The translations under genes were made by a program, and so were the position numbers. The notes beneath the pieces were generated by a model, which saw nothing but the letters and a program-made list of their open reading frames with translations, was not told the origin of the DNA and did not search any database. From contig WFZA01000036.1 in the NCBI GenBank assembly GCA_015489815.1, forward strand, positions 1-33,849: a stretch of DNA of 33,849 nt, read 5' to 3'. This DNA is from Caldisericales bacterium (lineage in GTDB: Bacteria > Caldisericota > Caldisericia > Caldisericales > Caldisericaceae). Below, piece after piece: positions 27,567-33,849 of the stretch. Numbering within the stretch: the first letter of the stretch is position 1; each line of letters opens with the position of its first letter.

Positions 27567-27641
27567 TGGTAGCGTAGCAGGGAATCGAACCCTGGTCTGG
27601 GGATTGAGAGCCCCCTGAACTAACCACTGTTCTACTACGCC
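27567..27641 (-). tRNA. tRNA-Glu (anticodon CTC)
   Basis: A complete cloverleaf with encoded CCA, 75 nt. Acceptor stem GGCGTAG/CTACGCT, D stem GAAC/GTTC, anticodon stem GGGGG/TCCCC with loop CTCTCAA (anticodon CTC, reading GAG), 4-nt variable region AGAC, T stem CAGGG/CCCTG with loop TTCGATT, discriminator A then CCA. The first acceptor pair is G1-U72, a wobble, rather than G1-C72. The five-base spacer to the preceding tRNA-Gln ends in GGT, which can pair with the discriminator and CC of the 3' end and extend the stem by three pairs in the precursor. Confidence 0.93.
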
Positions 27642-27646
27642 ACCTC

Positions 27647-27720
27647 TGGCTGGGAAGGATGGATTCGAACCATCATTAGAGGATCCAGAGTCCCCTGTCC
27701 TACCATTAGACGACTTCCCA
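27647..27720 (-). tRNA. tRNA-Gln (anticodon CTG), copy 2
   Basis: A 74-nt cloverleaf with encoded CCA. Acceptor TGGGAAG/CTTCCCA, D stem GTCT/GGAC, anticodon stem GGGGA/TCCTC with loop CTCTGGA (anticodon CTG), variable TAAT, T stem GATGG/CCATC with loop TTCGAAT, discriminator G. The U1-A72 pair is the identity element that bacterial GatCAB uses to recognise tRNA-Gln. It is identical to the copy at 27775-27848. It has its own promoter in the 54-bp gap and probably is cotranscribed with tRNA-Glu. Confidence 0.95.
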
Positions 27721-27729
27721 AGCGGTGAT

Positions 27730-27757
27730 ATTATACAAAATTAGAAAAAAATTTCAA
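27730..27757 (-). promoter_or_regulatory. Promoter of tRNA-Gln copy 2 / tRNA-Glu
   Basis: Minus strand TTGAAA (27757-27752), 16-nt spacer, TATAAT (27735-27730). The predicted start is near 27723, three bases before the mature tRNA 5' end, so the 5' leader would be very short. Confidence 0.65.
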
Positions 27758-27774
27758 TATACACACATAAAGTA

Positions 27775-27848
27775 TGGCTGGGAAGGATGGATTCGAACCA
27801 TCATTAGAGGATCCAGAGTCCCCTGTCCTACCATTAGACGACTTCCCA
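27775..27848 (-). tRNA. tRNA-Gln (anticodon CTG), copy 1
   Basis: Identical base for base over 74 nt to the tRNA-Gln at 27647-27720, including encoded CCA and U1-A72; the identity continues five bases into the 5' flank (AAGCG on the plus strand). A recent tandem duplication is the simplest explanation. No tRNA-Gln with TTG anticodon is present in the window. Confidence 0.95.
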
Positions 27849-27859
27849 AGCGCTTTTAT

Positions 27860-27888
27860 ATTTTACTCTTCTTCTTCCTGAATTTCAA
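27860..27888 (-). promoter_or_regulatory. Possible promoter of tRNA-Gln copy 1 inside the end of the YtxH gene
   Basis: Minus strand TTGAAA (27888-27883), 17-nt spacer, TAAAAT (27865-27860). It overlaps the last codons of the YtxH gene, with a predicted start about five bases before the tRNA. Confidence 0.45.
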
Positions 27889-28096
27889 TACCTTTCCCAG
27901 TAAGTAAATCGCGCCCGTGCGACTTAATGTCTTCAAGTTTGTCTTTTGTAATCGTGCCTAATTCTTTCGTTTTTTCTTTAAGAATTTCTCTCGTTTCAAC
28001 ACCAGAACGCGGCGCATAAAGGACACCTAGAACAAAACCTACCACTGCACCCCACAGAAAACCACTAAAAAAGCTACCGCTTCTTTCTTCGCTCAT
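27863..28096 (-). CDS. YtxH-domain protein
   Basis: A 77-residue protein with one N-terminal transmembrane helix (about 8-27) of the YtxH type: GSFFSGFLWGAVVGFVLGVLYAPRSGVETREIL, the LYAP-R-SG motif being diagnostic. The rest is a charged helix ending in EIQEEEE. Such proteins are small membrane proteins linked to stress responses in Gram-positive bacteria, without a known biochemical role. The ATG lies inside the end of the DUF948 gene (23-nt overlap) with a GGAGG site, the common DUF948-YtxH pairing. Confidence 0.85.
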   Translation of the reverse strand: MSEERSGSFFSGFLWGAVVGFVLGVLYAPRSGVETREILKEKTKELGTITKDKLEDIKSHGRDLLTGKGIEIQEEEE

Positions 28097-28565
28097 TTCT
28101 ATCGCCTCCTCTACTTACGAAATATTTTTTATAAATCGAGTATCCCTGTGTTATACCCAATGCAAGTTTGCCAATATTATTCAGCGTATTCATCACTCCT
28201 CCTTCTCTTTTGCCAGAATTGCTACTCCCCACGGAAACTTTTGAAGGAAAAGGGATAGAAATACCCCTCCACAAAAGTACAAGCGATATAATCGGCAAAG
28301 CAGTATTCAAAAATCGCGTTGCTTTCTCAGTATTTTCGAGAGTTTTTTTTAGATGCACCGTTGCACCGGTCGTATTTTTTACCGTATCCTCAAGTTCTTT
28401 GCCAATACTATCAACCTTTTCTTCAAGATTTTTTACGAGGCTCTGGGTTTCAGAGAGAGTAGCATCCGTCCTTTTGGAAAACTTCAAAAGGAAAATTACT
28501 CCAGCAACAACAACCACTGCAATCTCAACTGCAATAACCCACAATGCTACTTCAATAGAGCTCAT
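28074..28565 (-). CDS. DUF948-type membrane protein
   Basis: 163 residues from the ATG at 28565, chosen because GGAGGTG lies six bases upstream; a longer frame to 28703 is open but runs through the structured RNA and has no ribosome site. An N-terminal membrane helix (about 6-29) is followed by a helical, coiled-coil-like region (ATLSETQSLVKNLEEKVDSIGKELEDTVKNT), a second hydrophobic stretch (FLNTALPIISLVLLW) and a basic C-terminus. This architecture matches DUF948 proteins, which occur next to YtxH genes. Function is unknown; membrane-associated stress protein is the usual label. Confidence 0.75.
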   Translation of the reverse strand: MSSIEVALWVIAVEIAVVVVAGVIFLLKFSKRTDATLSETQSLVKNLEEKVDSIGKELEDTVKNTTGATVHLKKTLENTEKATRFLNTALPIISLVLLWRGISIPFPSKVSVGSSNSGKREGGVMNTLNNIGKLALGITQGYSIYKKYFVSRGGDRNERRKKR

Positions 28566-28583
28566 AAACACCTCCATTTTTAC

Positions 28584-28756
28584 GAGCCCCACGCGAGCCG
28601 TGACTTTAGGCGTTTTCTTGGGTCCCGAAGGACAAAGCGGAGACTTTGTTACATCTACAGGAAGCATCGAGTGCTTCGACTTACGATGTACATCTATCCC
28701 CAATAAATATGTGTTGGCCCAAAACCGCTAAAGGCTGCACGCACTCCGCAGGGCTC
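28584..28756 (-). ncRNA. ssrS: Rod-shaped structured RNA, probable 6S RNA
   Basis: About 173 nt, read on the minus strand. The ends pair: GAGCCC (28756-28751) with GGGCTC (28589-28584). A long closing stem pairs 28732-28716 (TTTAGCGGTTTTGGGCC) with 28625-28605 (GGACCC, AAAACGCC, CTAAA). A large central bubble follows: 21 unpaired nt on the 5' side, and on the 3' side a small hairpin ACAAAG/CTTTGT (28649-28632). The apical arm pairs TACATC/GATGTA and GAAGCA/TGCTTC with a 5-nt loop. Long rod, central bubble and a small 3'-side hairpin are the features of bacterial 6S RNA, the mimic of an open promoter that binds RNA polymerase. A promoter places +1 exactly on the first paired G. A long cis-acting leader for the DUF948 gene is the alternative. 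Confidence 0.6.
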
Positions 28757-28762
28757 AATACT

Positions 28763-28790
28763 ATTTTAGCATTTTACAGATAAATTTCAA
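28763..28790 (-). promoter_or_regulatory. Promoter of the structured RNA (and DUF948-ytxH)
   Basis: Minus strand TTGAAA (28790-28785), 16-nt spacer, TAAAAT (28768-28763). Seven bases beyond the -10 is G28756, the first base of the closing stem. Confidence 0.65.
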
Positions 28791-28884
28791 CCGACCGATT
28801 CATTCCTGATAAATTATATCTAACCATTTCTCTAATTCACGAAAATTGTTATACAATTATAAAAACTTTTTAAGGAGGTGGGAA

Positions 28885-29070
28885 ATGGAAAAAGTATGCC
28901 CGATGTTTGAAAAGTGCCCTTTGCTGCCAAAACTTTCAGAGGAACAAAGAGAAGTCGTTATTAAAAATTACTGCAAAGGTAATTTTGAAAACTGCGCAAG
29001 GAAAAAGATAAAAAACAGCGGGAAAATGCCGCCTGCAGACCTTATGCCCGACGGCTCCACACTGAAGTAA
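28885..29070 (+). CDS. Small four-cysteine protein of unknown function
   Basis: 61 residues from the ATG at 28885, which has AAGGAGGTGG five bases upstream; an upstream ATG at 28846 has none. Cysteines are at 5, 11, 30 and 37 in the pattern CPxxxxCP then YCKGNFENCARKK, and the C-terminus is PPADLMPDGS. The same layout, a Cys pair near the start, YCxG with a second Cys shortly after, then a Pro-Pro and a Pro-x-Gly tail, occurs in small conserved bacterial proteins and domains of unknown function. Four Cys suggest a metal or iron-sulfur site, but nothing in the sequence proves it. It is monocistronic, with a hairpin terminator downstream. Confidence 0.75.
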   Translation: MEKVCPMFEKCPLLPKLSEEQREVVIKNYCKGNFENCARKKIKNSGKMPPADLMPDGSTLK

Positions 29071-29131
29071 AATTTCGTTTACGCAGAAAGTAAAAGCATA
29101 GTAAAGATATTGCAATTCTGCACCAGAAAAA

Positions 29132-29186
29132 TGCAGCGCCTACTGAAAAGTATTTACTGTTATGTTTAGGCGCTCTGCACTTTTTT
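29132..29186 (+). terminator. Terminator of the four-Cys gene
   Basis: TGCAG plus CGCCTA (29132-29142) pair with TAGGCG and CTGCA (29167-29179), an 11-bp stem with a 2-nt bulge and a loop of about 24 nt, followed by TTTTTT at 29181. An A-run before the stem could make it work in both directions. It is about 60 nt after the stop codon; an independent small RNA is possible. Confidence 0.6.
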
Positions 29187-29412
29187 ATGAGTTCATAAAA
29201 CTAACTTGAGGGGCGAACCTTTATACTTTTATAGCAAAAAGTTTTTAGAAATTTTCTCAAATCTGATTATTAACTATACATTACGCGCCTCGTACATATG
29301 AAAACAAAAACTATAGGCTATTTTATCAAAAAAAACATCTGTCAAATAGGTAAATTACTGAAGTCCTTTCAGTAGAAAACCACCCAATTAAATTTTTAAC
29401 CCACATCAACAT

Positions 29413-29440
29413 TTGGATAAGTCTTTATTTCCCGTATAAT
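29413..29440 (+). promoter_or_regulatory. Promoter of the HD-TPR/CofE operon
   Basis: TTGGAT (29413-29418), 16-nt spacer, TATAAT (29435-29440). The leader to the ATG at 29495 would be about 47 nt. Confidence 0.6.
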
Positions 29441-29494
29441 AGTGCGTAAAAGCGAAAACAGTAAAAATACTCAATACAAATTGAGAGGCAAAAA

Positions 29495-30043
29495 ATGGAC
29501 AGGGAAAAACTTTTTGAAGAATTAAAAAAGAATGTAAAAGAAGAAAATTTAATAAAGCATATGCTCGCAGTAGAAGCAATCATGCAAAAACTTGCAGAGC
29601 ACTTCGGGGAAGATGTGGAAAAGTGGGGCATTGCAGGCTTAATGCACGACATAGACCTCGACAAAACGCGCAATATGCCCAAAAAACACAGTTTAATAGG
29701 CGCTGAAATGCTTGAAAAATTAGGACTGCCTGAAGATGTAGTTTATGCAGTTAAGGTGCACAATCCCATTCACAACCTGCCAAGAAAAACACTTCTCGAT
29801 AAAGCGCTTTATGCAGCAGACCCTATGAGCGGGCTGATCACCGCCTGCGCACTCGTAAAAGGCAAAAAACTTGCCAATGTGGACACGAAGTTTGTGCTGA
29901 AGCGCTTTAAGGAAAAGCGCTTTGCAAAAGGTGCAAACAGAGAACAAATCACTTCCTGCAGCGAAATGGGATTAACGCTTGAAGAATTTACAGATATTTC
30001 GCTGAATGCGATGAAAAATATTTCTAAGGAGCTTGGATTATGA
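29495..30043 (+). CDS. HD-domain phosphohydrolase
   Basis: A 182-residue single-domain protein. The HD signature is His22 (KHMLAVEAIM), His51-Asp52 in GLMHDIDLD, a further His in KKHSLIGAEML and VKVHNP, and the later Asp in AADPMSGLI; together these form the metal-dependent phosphohydrolase site of the HDIG-like small HD family. The natural substrate (nucleotide or phosphate ester) cannot be told from sequence. A GAGG site lies before the ATG. Its stop overlaps the next gene by 4 nt. Confidence 0.88.
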   Translation: MDREKLFEELKKNVKEENLIKHMLAVEAIMQKLAEHFGEDVEKWGIAGLMHDIDLDKTRNMPKKHSLIGAEMLEKLGLPEDVVYAVKVHNPIHNLPRKTLLDKALYAADPMSGLITACALVKGKKLANVDTKFVLKRFKEKRFAKGANREQITSCSEMGLTLEEFTDISLNAMKNISKELGL

Positions 30044-31323
30044 ACATAGTAGAAAAAGCAAGAGTATTAAAAAATGAAGGTAAAATAGACGAAGCAATTG
30101 CACTGCTTGAGAACTTCATAAAGGAAAACAAGAAAGAGCGCCTCGGCGCGCATAAACTTCTTTCAGACTTATACCTGAAAAAAGGAGAAAGCAAAAAGGC
30201 AATAGAAACTCTGCGCAGCGCCCTAAAACACAACCCGGGCAACAAGTGGCTCTATCTTATGCTGGGGGACCTATTCTACTTTGACTTAAAAGACAGTGAA
30301 AACGCAAAAAAGGTATATAAGGAAGGGCTTTCAACATTTACGCATCCAGTAAAAACAACGATGTCGCCGTACAGATACTTTCTGAAAAGGCTAACGACGA
30401 TTTTTTACGACGAAAACAACCTTAATGAAGCAGAGAAGTATTATGAATTATTCATTGCGCTTGAGCCGTCCGACTTTTACGCATCAGATTTCTTGAAGTA
30501 CGCAGATGTCTTGCTGAAGCTGGGTAAAAAGAATAAAGCAAAAGAAATTCTTACACTGGGGATAAAAACGCATCCTGGATACAAAAAATTATATGACTTT
30601 GCAAAGGCAAACTTCCCCGAAGAAGAATTTCCATACAGAGAGAAAAAAGCCCGTGCAAATAAGTATCCTGATGTCGAAAAAATCCCTATTAAAACGCCGC
30701 TTATCCGCGAGGGAGACGACCTCTACGCAATTGTAGACAAGTATACAAAAGACATAAGAAAACCCGGAGACATCATAACGGTTTCCTCCTGCGTGGCTGC
30801 AATGTGCGAGGAGCGGAGCGTAACTGTGGACACGATTTTTCCATCCAAACTTGCAAAATTCCTGTCGCGTTTTGTATCGCACAAGGATGTCCCATTTGGA
30901 GGCGCTGCCCCGCTGGTGAACCCTGCAGCAATGGAAATTGCAATAAGAGAGTCAGGTGTTTTTCGGATAATGCTTGCTGCAATCGCAGGCGCAATTGGAA
31001 AAGTCCTGCACAAAAGCGGGTGGTTCTATATGGTTGCAGGTGCACAGGCTGCTTTAATTGACGACCCGCCGGCCGCAATACCTCCGTTTGACTATGCGGT
31101 AATTCCCGGGCCTAAAGACTCATTTGCGGTAAGCGAAAAGATAAAAGAGATTACAGGCTGTGAAGCGGCAATTATTGATGCAAACGACATAGGTAATGCG
31201 TGGGCAGTGGGTTATAGCAGCGGAGTAAACAAAAAACTCCTTGAAGATGTACTTTCAGATAACCCTGCTGGAAACGAGGACCAGCAAACTCCTATCGTAA
31301 TAGTACGCAACTTGAAAGGTTAG
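30040..31323 (+). CDS. TPR protein fused to a CofE-like (F420-0:gamma-glutamyl ligase) domain
   Basis: A 427-residue fusion. Residues 1 to about 195 are four or five TPR-like helical pairs (NEGKIDEAIALLENFI, KKGESKKAIETLRSALKHNPGN, NNLNEAEKYYELFIALEPSD, KLGKKNKAKEILTLGIKTHPG). Residues about 214-427 match the F420-0:gamma-glutamyl ligase fold: IPIKTPLIREGDDLYAIVD, KPGDIITVSSCVAAMCEER, DPPAAIPPFDYAVIPGP and the ending QQTPIVIVRNLKG. CofE adds glutamate to F420; many non-F420 bacteria keep COG1478-like proteins of unknown role. No other F420 gene is nearby. It is translationally coupled to the HD gene by an ATGA overlap with AAGGAG upstream. Confidence 0.82.
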   Translation: MNIVEKARVLKNEGKIDEAIALLENFIKENKKERLGAHKLLSDLYLKKGESKKAIETLRSALKHNPGNKWLYLMLGDLFYFDLKDSENAKKVYKEGLSTFTHPVKTTMSPYRYFLKRLTTIFYDENNLNEAEKYYELFIALEPSDFYASDFLKYADVLLKLGKKNKAKEILTLGIKTHPGYKKLYDFAKANFPEEEFPYREKKARANKYPDVEKIPIKTPLIREGDDLYAIVDKYTKDIRKPGDIITVSSCVAAMCEERSVTVDTIFPSKLAKFLSRFVSHKDVPFGGAAPLVNPAAMEIAIRESGVFRIMLAAIAGAIGKVLHKSGWFYMVAGAQAALIDDPPAAIPPFDYAVIPGPKDSFAVSEKIKEITGCEAAIIDANDIGNAWAVGYSSGVNKKLLEDVLSDNPAGNEDQQTPIVIVRNLKG

Positions 31324-31520
31324 TCTGCGCACAGTTCGTAAAAAAATTTAAGAGTTACTATTTATTCCAAAATGCCACGCTTCTAAAACTAAAAAGTTTG
31401 ACGGAATTTTTAATAGGGGTAAGAACAGTTTTGTCTACATCTACCCTGATACAAATAACAACTCCAGTTAGTATGTAGGAAGGAAAAGATACTTATTGAA
31501 CAGTTCAACCCTGGGTCATG

Positions 31521-31609
31521 GAGTCCTTCGCTCGCTAACACTCGCTCGAGGACGACACGGAGGGACGGCTGTTCTATTGTCACTCTAAACGAAGCGAAGA
31601 ATCTCTGCC
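31521..31609 (+). repeat. Palindromic dispersed repeat, copy 2
   Basis: Starts GAGTCCTTCGCTCGCTAACA, has internal GAGGACGAC and, after an 8-10 base longer spacer than copy 1, GTCACTCT, and ends GAAGCGAAGAATCTCTGCC. It aligns with copy 1 (reverse orientation at 10360-10435) end to end, including the shared CTCTGCC exit. Confidence 0.7.
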
Positions 31610-31667
31610 CTAACAATTTTGTCGTTTGTTAACCTTAAAAACATCAAACTGCAAACCAATCGCTTTT

Positions 31668-31743
31668 GAGGTCCTTCGCAAAAGCAGCTCAGGACGACAG
31701 AAAAGGAAGTCGCTCTGAGCGTAGGTAGCAAAGAATCTCTGCC
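31668..31743 (+). repeat. Palindromic dispersed repeat, copy 3
   Basis: Starts GAGGTCCTTCGC, has CTCAGGACGAC mirrored by GTCGCTCTGAG, and ends GCAAAGAATCTCTGCC. The internal and outer inverted repeats make a hairpin of about 76 nt. Same orientation as copy 2, 58 bp further on. Confidence 0.7.
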
Positions 31744-31768
31744 TTAATTACAATTATACTTTGTGCAG

Positions 31769-31795
31769 ACATTCCGAGTAAAGCAAAGAATTTTT
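31769..31795 (+). repeat. Decayed half-copy of the palindromic repeat
   Basis: The stretch ACATTCCGAGTAAAGCAAAG followed by AATTTTT resembles the right half of copies 2 and 3 (GTC-CTCTGAGCG, GCAAAGAATCTCT) with several changes and a lost 3' end. Confidence 0.35.
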
Positions 31796-32018
31796 ATCCC
31801 AATAGCAAGTACTTCCCATATGCACCATTATACTTCAACAATCTCCAAATAATAAATCTCCGTACCGAGAAGAATTTCTTTCGCCTTCCAAAACTTTTTC
31901 AAACTCTGTTAAAAATTCTTCCAGAATCGCAGTACTTTTTCGAAGGTTTTCCGTCCACAATACGCAAAGGCAAAGAAACTTGCTAACAAAAATAATAAAT
32001 TACCCAGAAAAAAAGTTT

Positions 32019-32720
32019 TTACTTTTCTAATTCTTCTATCATAGAAACATAAACGGATACCGCTTTTTCAAACAGCGCTTTGCCGAGTTCTGCGCTTCCA
32101 TTCTGGTTGTCTGAAATAATACCCGTTTCCGTAATTTCGCTCACTAAATCTTCAGAAACAAAGTACCGGGGTAGTTTCTTTTCCTCTTTCGTAAACCACT
32201 CCTTGTGGACGAGTTCAGGCGTAAGATACAGCATCATAGACACTTCGCCCCTGCCTGCATGACCTGCACTGTCATAAAGTTCGGCAAGTTCTTCAAAGCG
32301 CCACCAGGAACCCACAGCAAAACGAGAATTTTTAAAAATCGGCGCAACTTCATCGATTGCACAGCGAATTGGTGCAACATTTCCGCCATGCCCATTTACA
32401 AAGAGAAATCTCCTGAACCCATGCTTATACAAAGATTTAAGATAATCTACAATAACTGATGTAAGCGTTTTAGGAGAAAGAGAAATAGTCCCCGGAAATG
32501 CGTATGTAATGGAATGGCAGTTGCCCGCGCTTATCGTAGGCGCAACAACCCTATTAGTGAGTTTGCCTACTTCAATTGCCATACACTCTGCGGTAATCGT
32601 GTCCGTTCCGAGCGGCAATGCTTCGGAATGCTCCTCAGTTGCACCAATTGGAATAATTACTGTGTTATTCTTTTGGAGGTAATCCTTCACCTCTTTCATC
32701 GTCATCTTCGTTAGTTCCAT
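32019..32720 (-). CDS. Creatininase-family amidohydrolase
   Basis: A 233-residue metal-dependent hydrolase. The family signature at 26-40 reads GATEEHSEALPLGTD: metal ligands Glu29, His31 and Asp40 are retained, whereas the second His of the usual HGPHLPL is Ala here. NGHGGN with His111 and the HAGRGEVSMML segment (His154, Glu159) follow. Members cleave creatinine, mycofactocin precursors or the amide of pyrimidine-type intermediates such as FAPy; the substrate cannot be assigned here. The ATG has GAGGAGG eight bases upstream, inside the coding sequence of the DUF2007 gene (56-nt overlap), so it follows that gene in one operon. Confidence 0.85.
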   Translation of the reverse strand: MELTKMTMKEVKDYLQKNNTVIIPIGATEEHSEALPLGTDTITAECMAIEVGKLTNRVVAPTISAGNCHSITYAFPGTISLSPKTLTSVIVDYLKSLYKHGFRRFLFVNGHGGNVAPIRCAIDEVAPIFKNSRFAVGSWWRFEELAELYDSAGHAGRGEVSMMLYLTPELVHKEWFTKEEKKLPRYFVSEDLVSEITETGIISDNQNGSAELGKALFEKAVSVYVSMIEELEK

Positions 32721-33045
32721 TGCTTTCCTCCTCTGCTTTCAAAAGTTCAATTGCTTTTGGCAAATCCACCCGCATAACGAATATATCCCAGGCGCCGGTG
32801 CTGCCCATCAAAGGGTTAGCAAGCATATAATAGCCAGTGACACCTGCATTTGGGCGTTTTGTCATCGTATGAATACCGTTTGATTCGAGCAAGTTTATTA
32901 CAACATCCGCTTCAAACTGGTTTTGCGCAGTAAGAAGCTTTACCCATTCAAAGTCTTTTTCAGTTGGCTCAAGTTTCGCTCCGCAGTATATGCAATATTC
33001 CGCATCATTGGGGTTTTCTCTTCCACACTTTGGACAAATCTTCAT
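32665..33045 (-). CDS. Zinc-ribbon and DUF2007 domain protein
   Basis: A 126-residue protein. An N-terminal zinc ribbon has Cys4, Cys7, Cys18 and Cys21 (CPKCG, then CIYCG). A DUF2007 domain (about 34-100) begins EWVKLLTAQNQFEADVVINLLESNGI and ends DIFVMRVDLPKAIELLKA. DUF2007 is described as putative signal-transducing, without a proven role. The acidic tail (EEESNGTNEDDDERGEG) overlaps the start of the creatininase gene in another frame. AGGAGGT precedes the ATG, and a divergent promoter pair separates it from the globin gene. Confidence 0.85.
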   Translation of the reverse strand: MKICPKCGRENPNDAEYCIYCGAKLEPTEKDFEWVKLLTAQNQFEADVVINLLESNGIHTMTKRPNAGVTGYYMLANPLMGSTGAWDIFVMRVDLPKAIELLKAEEESNGTNEDDDERGEGLPPKE

Positions 33046-33084
33046 CTTTACCTCCTAACAAAGGCGACACTAAGAGTTTTGTAA

Positions 33085-33113
33085 ATTATACCTTAAAAGT
33101 TATGCAAAAGCAA
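33085..33113 (-). promoter_or_regulatory. Probable promoter of the DUF2007-creatininase operon
   Basis: Minus strand TATAAT (33090-33085) is perfect; the best -35 is TTGCTT (33113-33108) with a 17-nt spacer. The start is near 33078, about 33 nt before the ATG. Confidence 0.5.
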
Positions 33114-33120
33114 ACAATCC

Positions 33121-33129
33121 TGATATAAT
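33121..33129 (+). promoter_or_regulatory. Extended -10 promoter of the globin-gltX operon
   Basis: TGATATAAT, an extended -10 box with a perfect TATAAT at 33124-33129. No good -35 is seen, which an extended -10 can replace. The start would be near 33136, about 18 nt before the ATG. Confidence 0.5.
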
Positions 33130-33153
33130 AAAAAAAATGAAGAAGGAGTTTTA

Positions 33154-33849
<696 letters not shown>

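Larger units (their letters stand above)
29071..29494. other. Gene-free gap between the four-Cys gene and the HD gene
   Basis: It holds a strong hairpin with T-run (29132-29186) and the promoter of the HD-domain gene (29413-29440). A 25-codon ORF from the ATG at 29298 has no ribosome site and is not called. Nothing else is recognisable. Confidence 0.5.
31324..32018. other. Gene-free 695-bp gap between convergent genes
   Basis: It contains two copies of the palindromic repeat (31521-31609 and 31668-31743) and a decayed half-copy at 31769-31795. The right part (31810-32000) has short codon-like stretches on the minus strand broken by frame changes, possibly a dead gene, but too degraded to name. 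No terminator hairpin with T-run was recognised. Confidence 0.5.

Noticed and set aside
28566-28703. Upstream in-frame extension of the DUF948 protein by 46 residues
   Set aside because: It runs through the structured RNA, lacks a ribosome site, and a GGAGGTG-preceded ATG lies at the start of the membrane helix.
28584-28756. The structured RNA as tmRNA, SRP RNA or a known riboswitch
   Set aside because: No tRNA-like end or tag reading frame, no SRP GGAAGCAGCC-type loop, and no riboswitch core that I recognise; length and bubble fit 6S better.
29298-29375. 25-codon ORF starting MKTKTIGYF
   Set aside because: No ribosome site or promoter; ends near a repeat-free AT-rich stretch.
31810-32000. 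Possible dead gene on the minus strand
   Set aside because: Codon-like runs such as ILEEFLTEFEKVLEGE shift frame and have no start or ribosome site; too short and broken to call.

Overview
The window is AT-rich bacterial chromosome, densely coded, with long co-directional operons, strong Shine-Dalgarno sites (AGGAGG type), frequent 4-nt ATGA gene overlaps, CCA-encoding tRNA genes and near-consensus sigma70-type promoters. An indirect Gln-tRNA route (GatCAB plus a GluRS), a TldD/TldE pair, an MglA-like GTPase, a PPi-type phosphofructokinase signature and Lys/Glu-rich proteins suggest an anaerobic, possibly thermophilic, deep-branching bacterium (Caldisericota, Thermotogota or Firmicutes-like). 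That placement is inference from gene style; no rRNA is present to settle it.

Layout. 1-475: start of a BMP-family lipoprotein gene (minus). 553-5559 (minus): a five-gene operon tldD-tldE-phosphofructokinase-DUF4388-GTPase. 5818-9546 (minus): a metal/metalloid unit of CsoR-type repressor, P1B ATPase with an APC motif, MoaD/ThiS-like protein and Acr3 arsenite exporter, headed by a consensus promoter with a palindromic CsoR-like operator on its start site. 9762-10550: non-coding, with a palindromic dispersed repeat. 10551-16595 (minus): a complete phosphate regulon phoB-phoR-pstS-pstC-pstA-pstB-phoU with a four-unit, 11-bp-period Pho box in front of pstS.

16683-24463 (plus): membrane-anchored beta-propeller protein (probably leaderless mRNA), ligA, gatC, gatA, gatB and a secreted glycosidase-like protein with a copper-amine-oxidase-type C-terminal domain. 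24469-26094 (minus): GAF-GGDEF diguanylate cyclase. 26504-28756 (minus): ychF, tRNA-Glu(CTC), two identical tRNA-Gln(CTG), YtxH and DUF948 proteins, and at the head a roughly 173-nt rod-shaped RNA with its own promoter, which I read as a probable 6S RNA. 28885-31323 (plus): a small four-cysteine protein, an HD-domain phosphohydrolase and a TPR-CofE-like fusion. 31324-32018: non-coding, with two more copies of the palindromic repeat. 32019-33045 (minus): zinc-ribbon/DUF2007 protein and a creatininase-family hydrolase. 33154-33849 (plus): protoglobin-like sensor overlapping the start of gltX, which runs off the edge.

Three systems fit together: phosphate sensing and uptake (PhoBR-PstSCAB-PhoU with its box), metal detoxification (repressor, operator, pump, exporter), and Gln-tRNA synthesis by transamidation (gltX, gatCAB and tRNA-Gln genes with U1-A72, all within 16 kb). 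The most notable less-expected items are the unannotated structured RNA, the palindromic repeat family, the altered phosphofructokinase active site and the TPR-CofE fusion. I did not find a defence system, CRISPR array, transposase or prophage.
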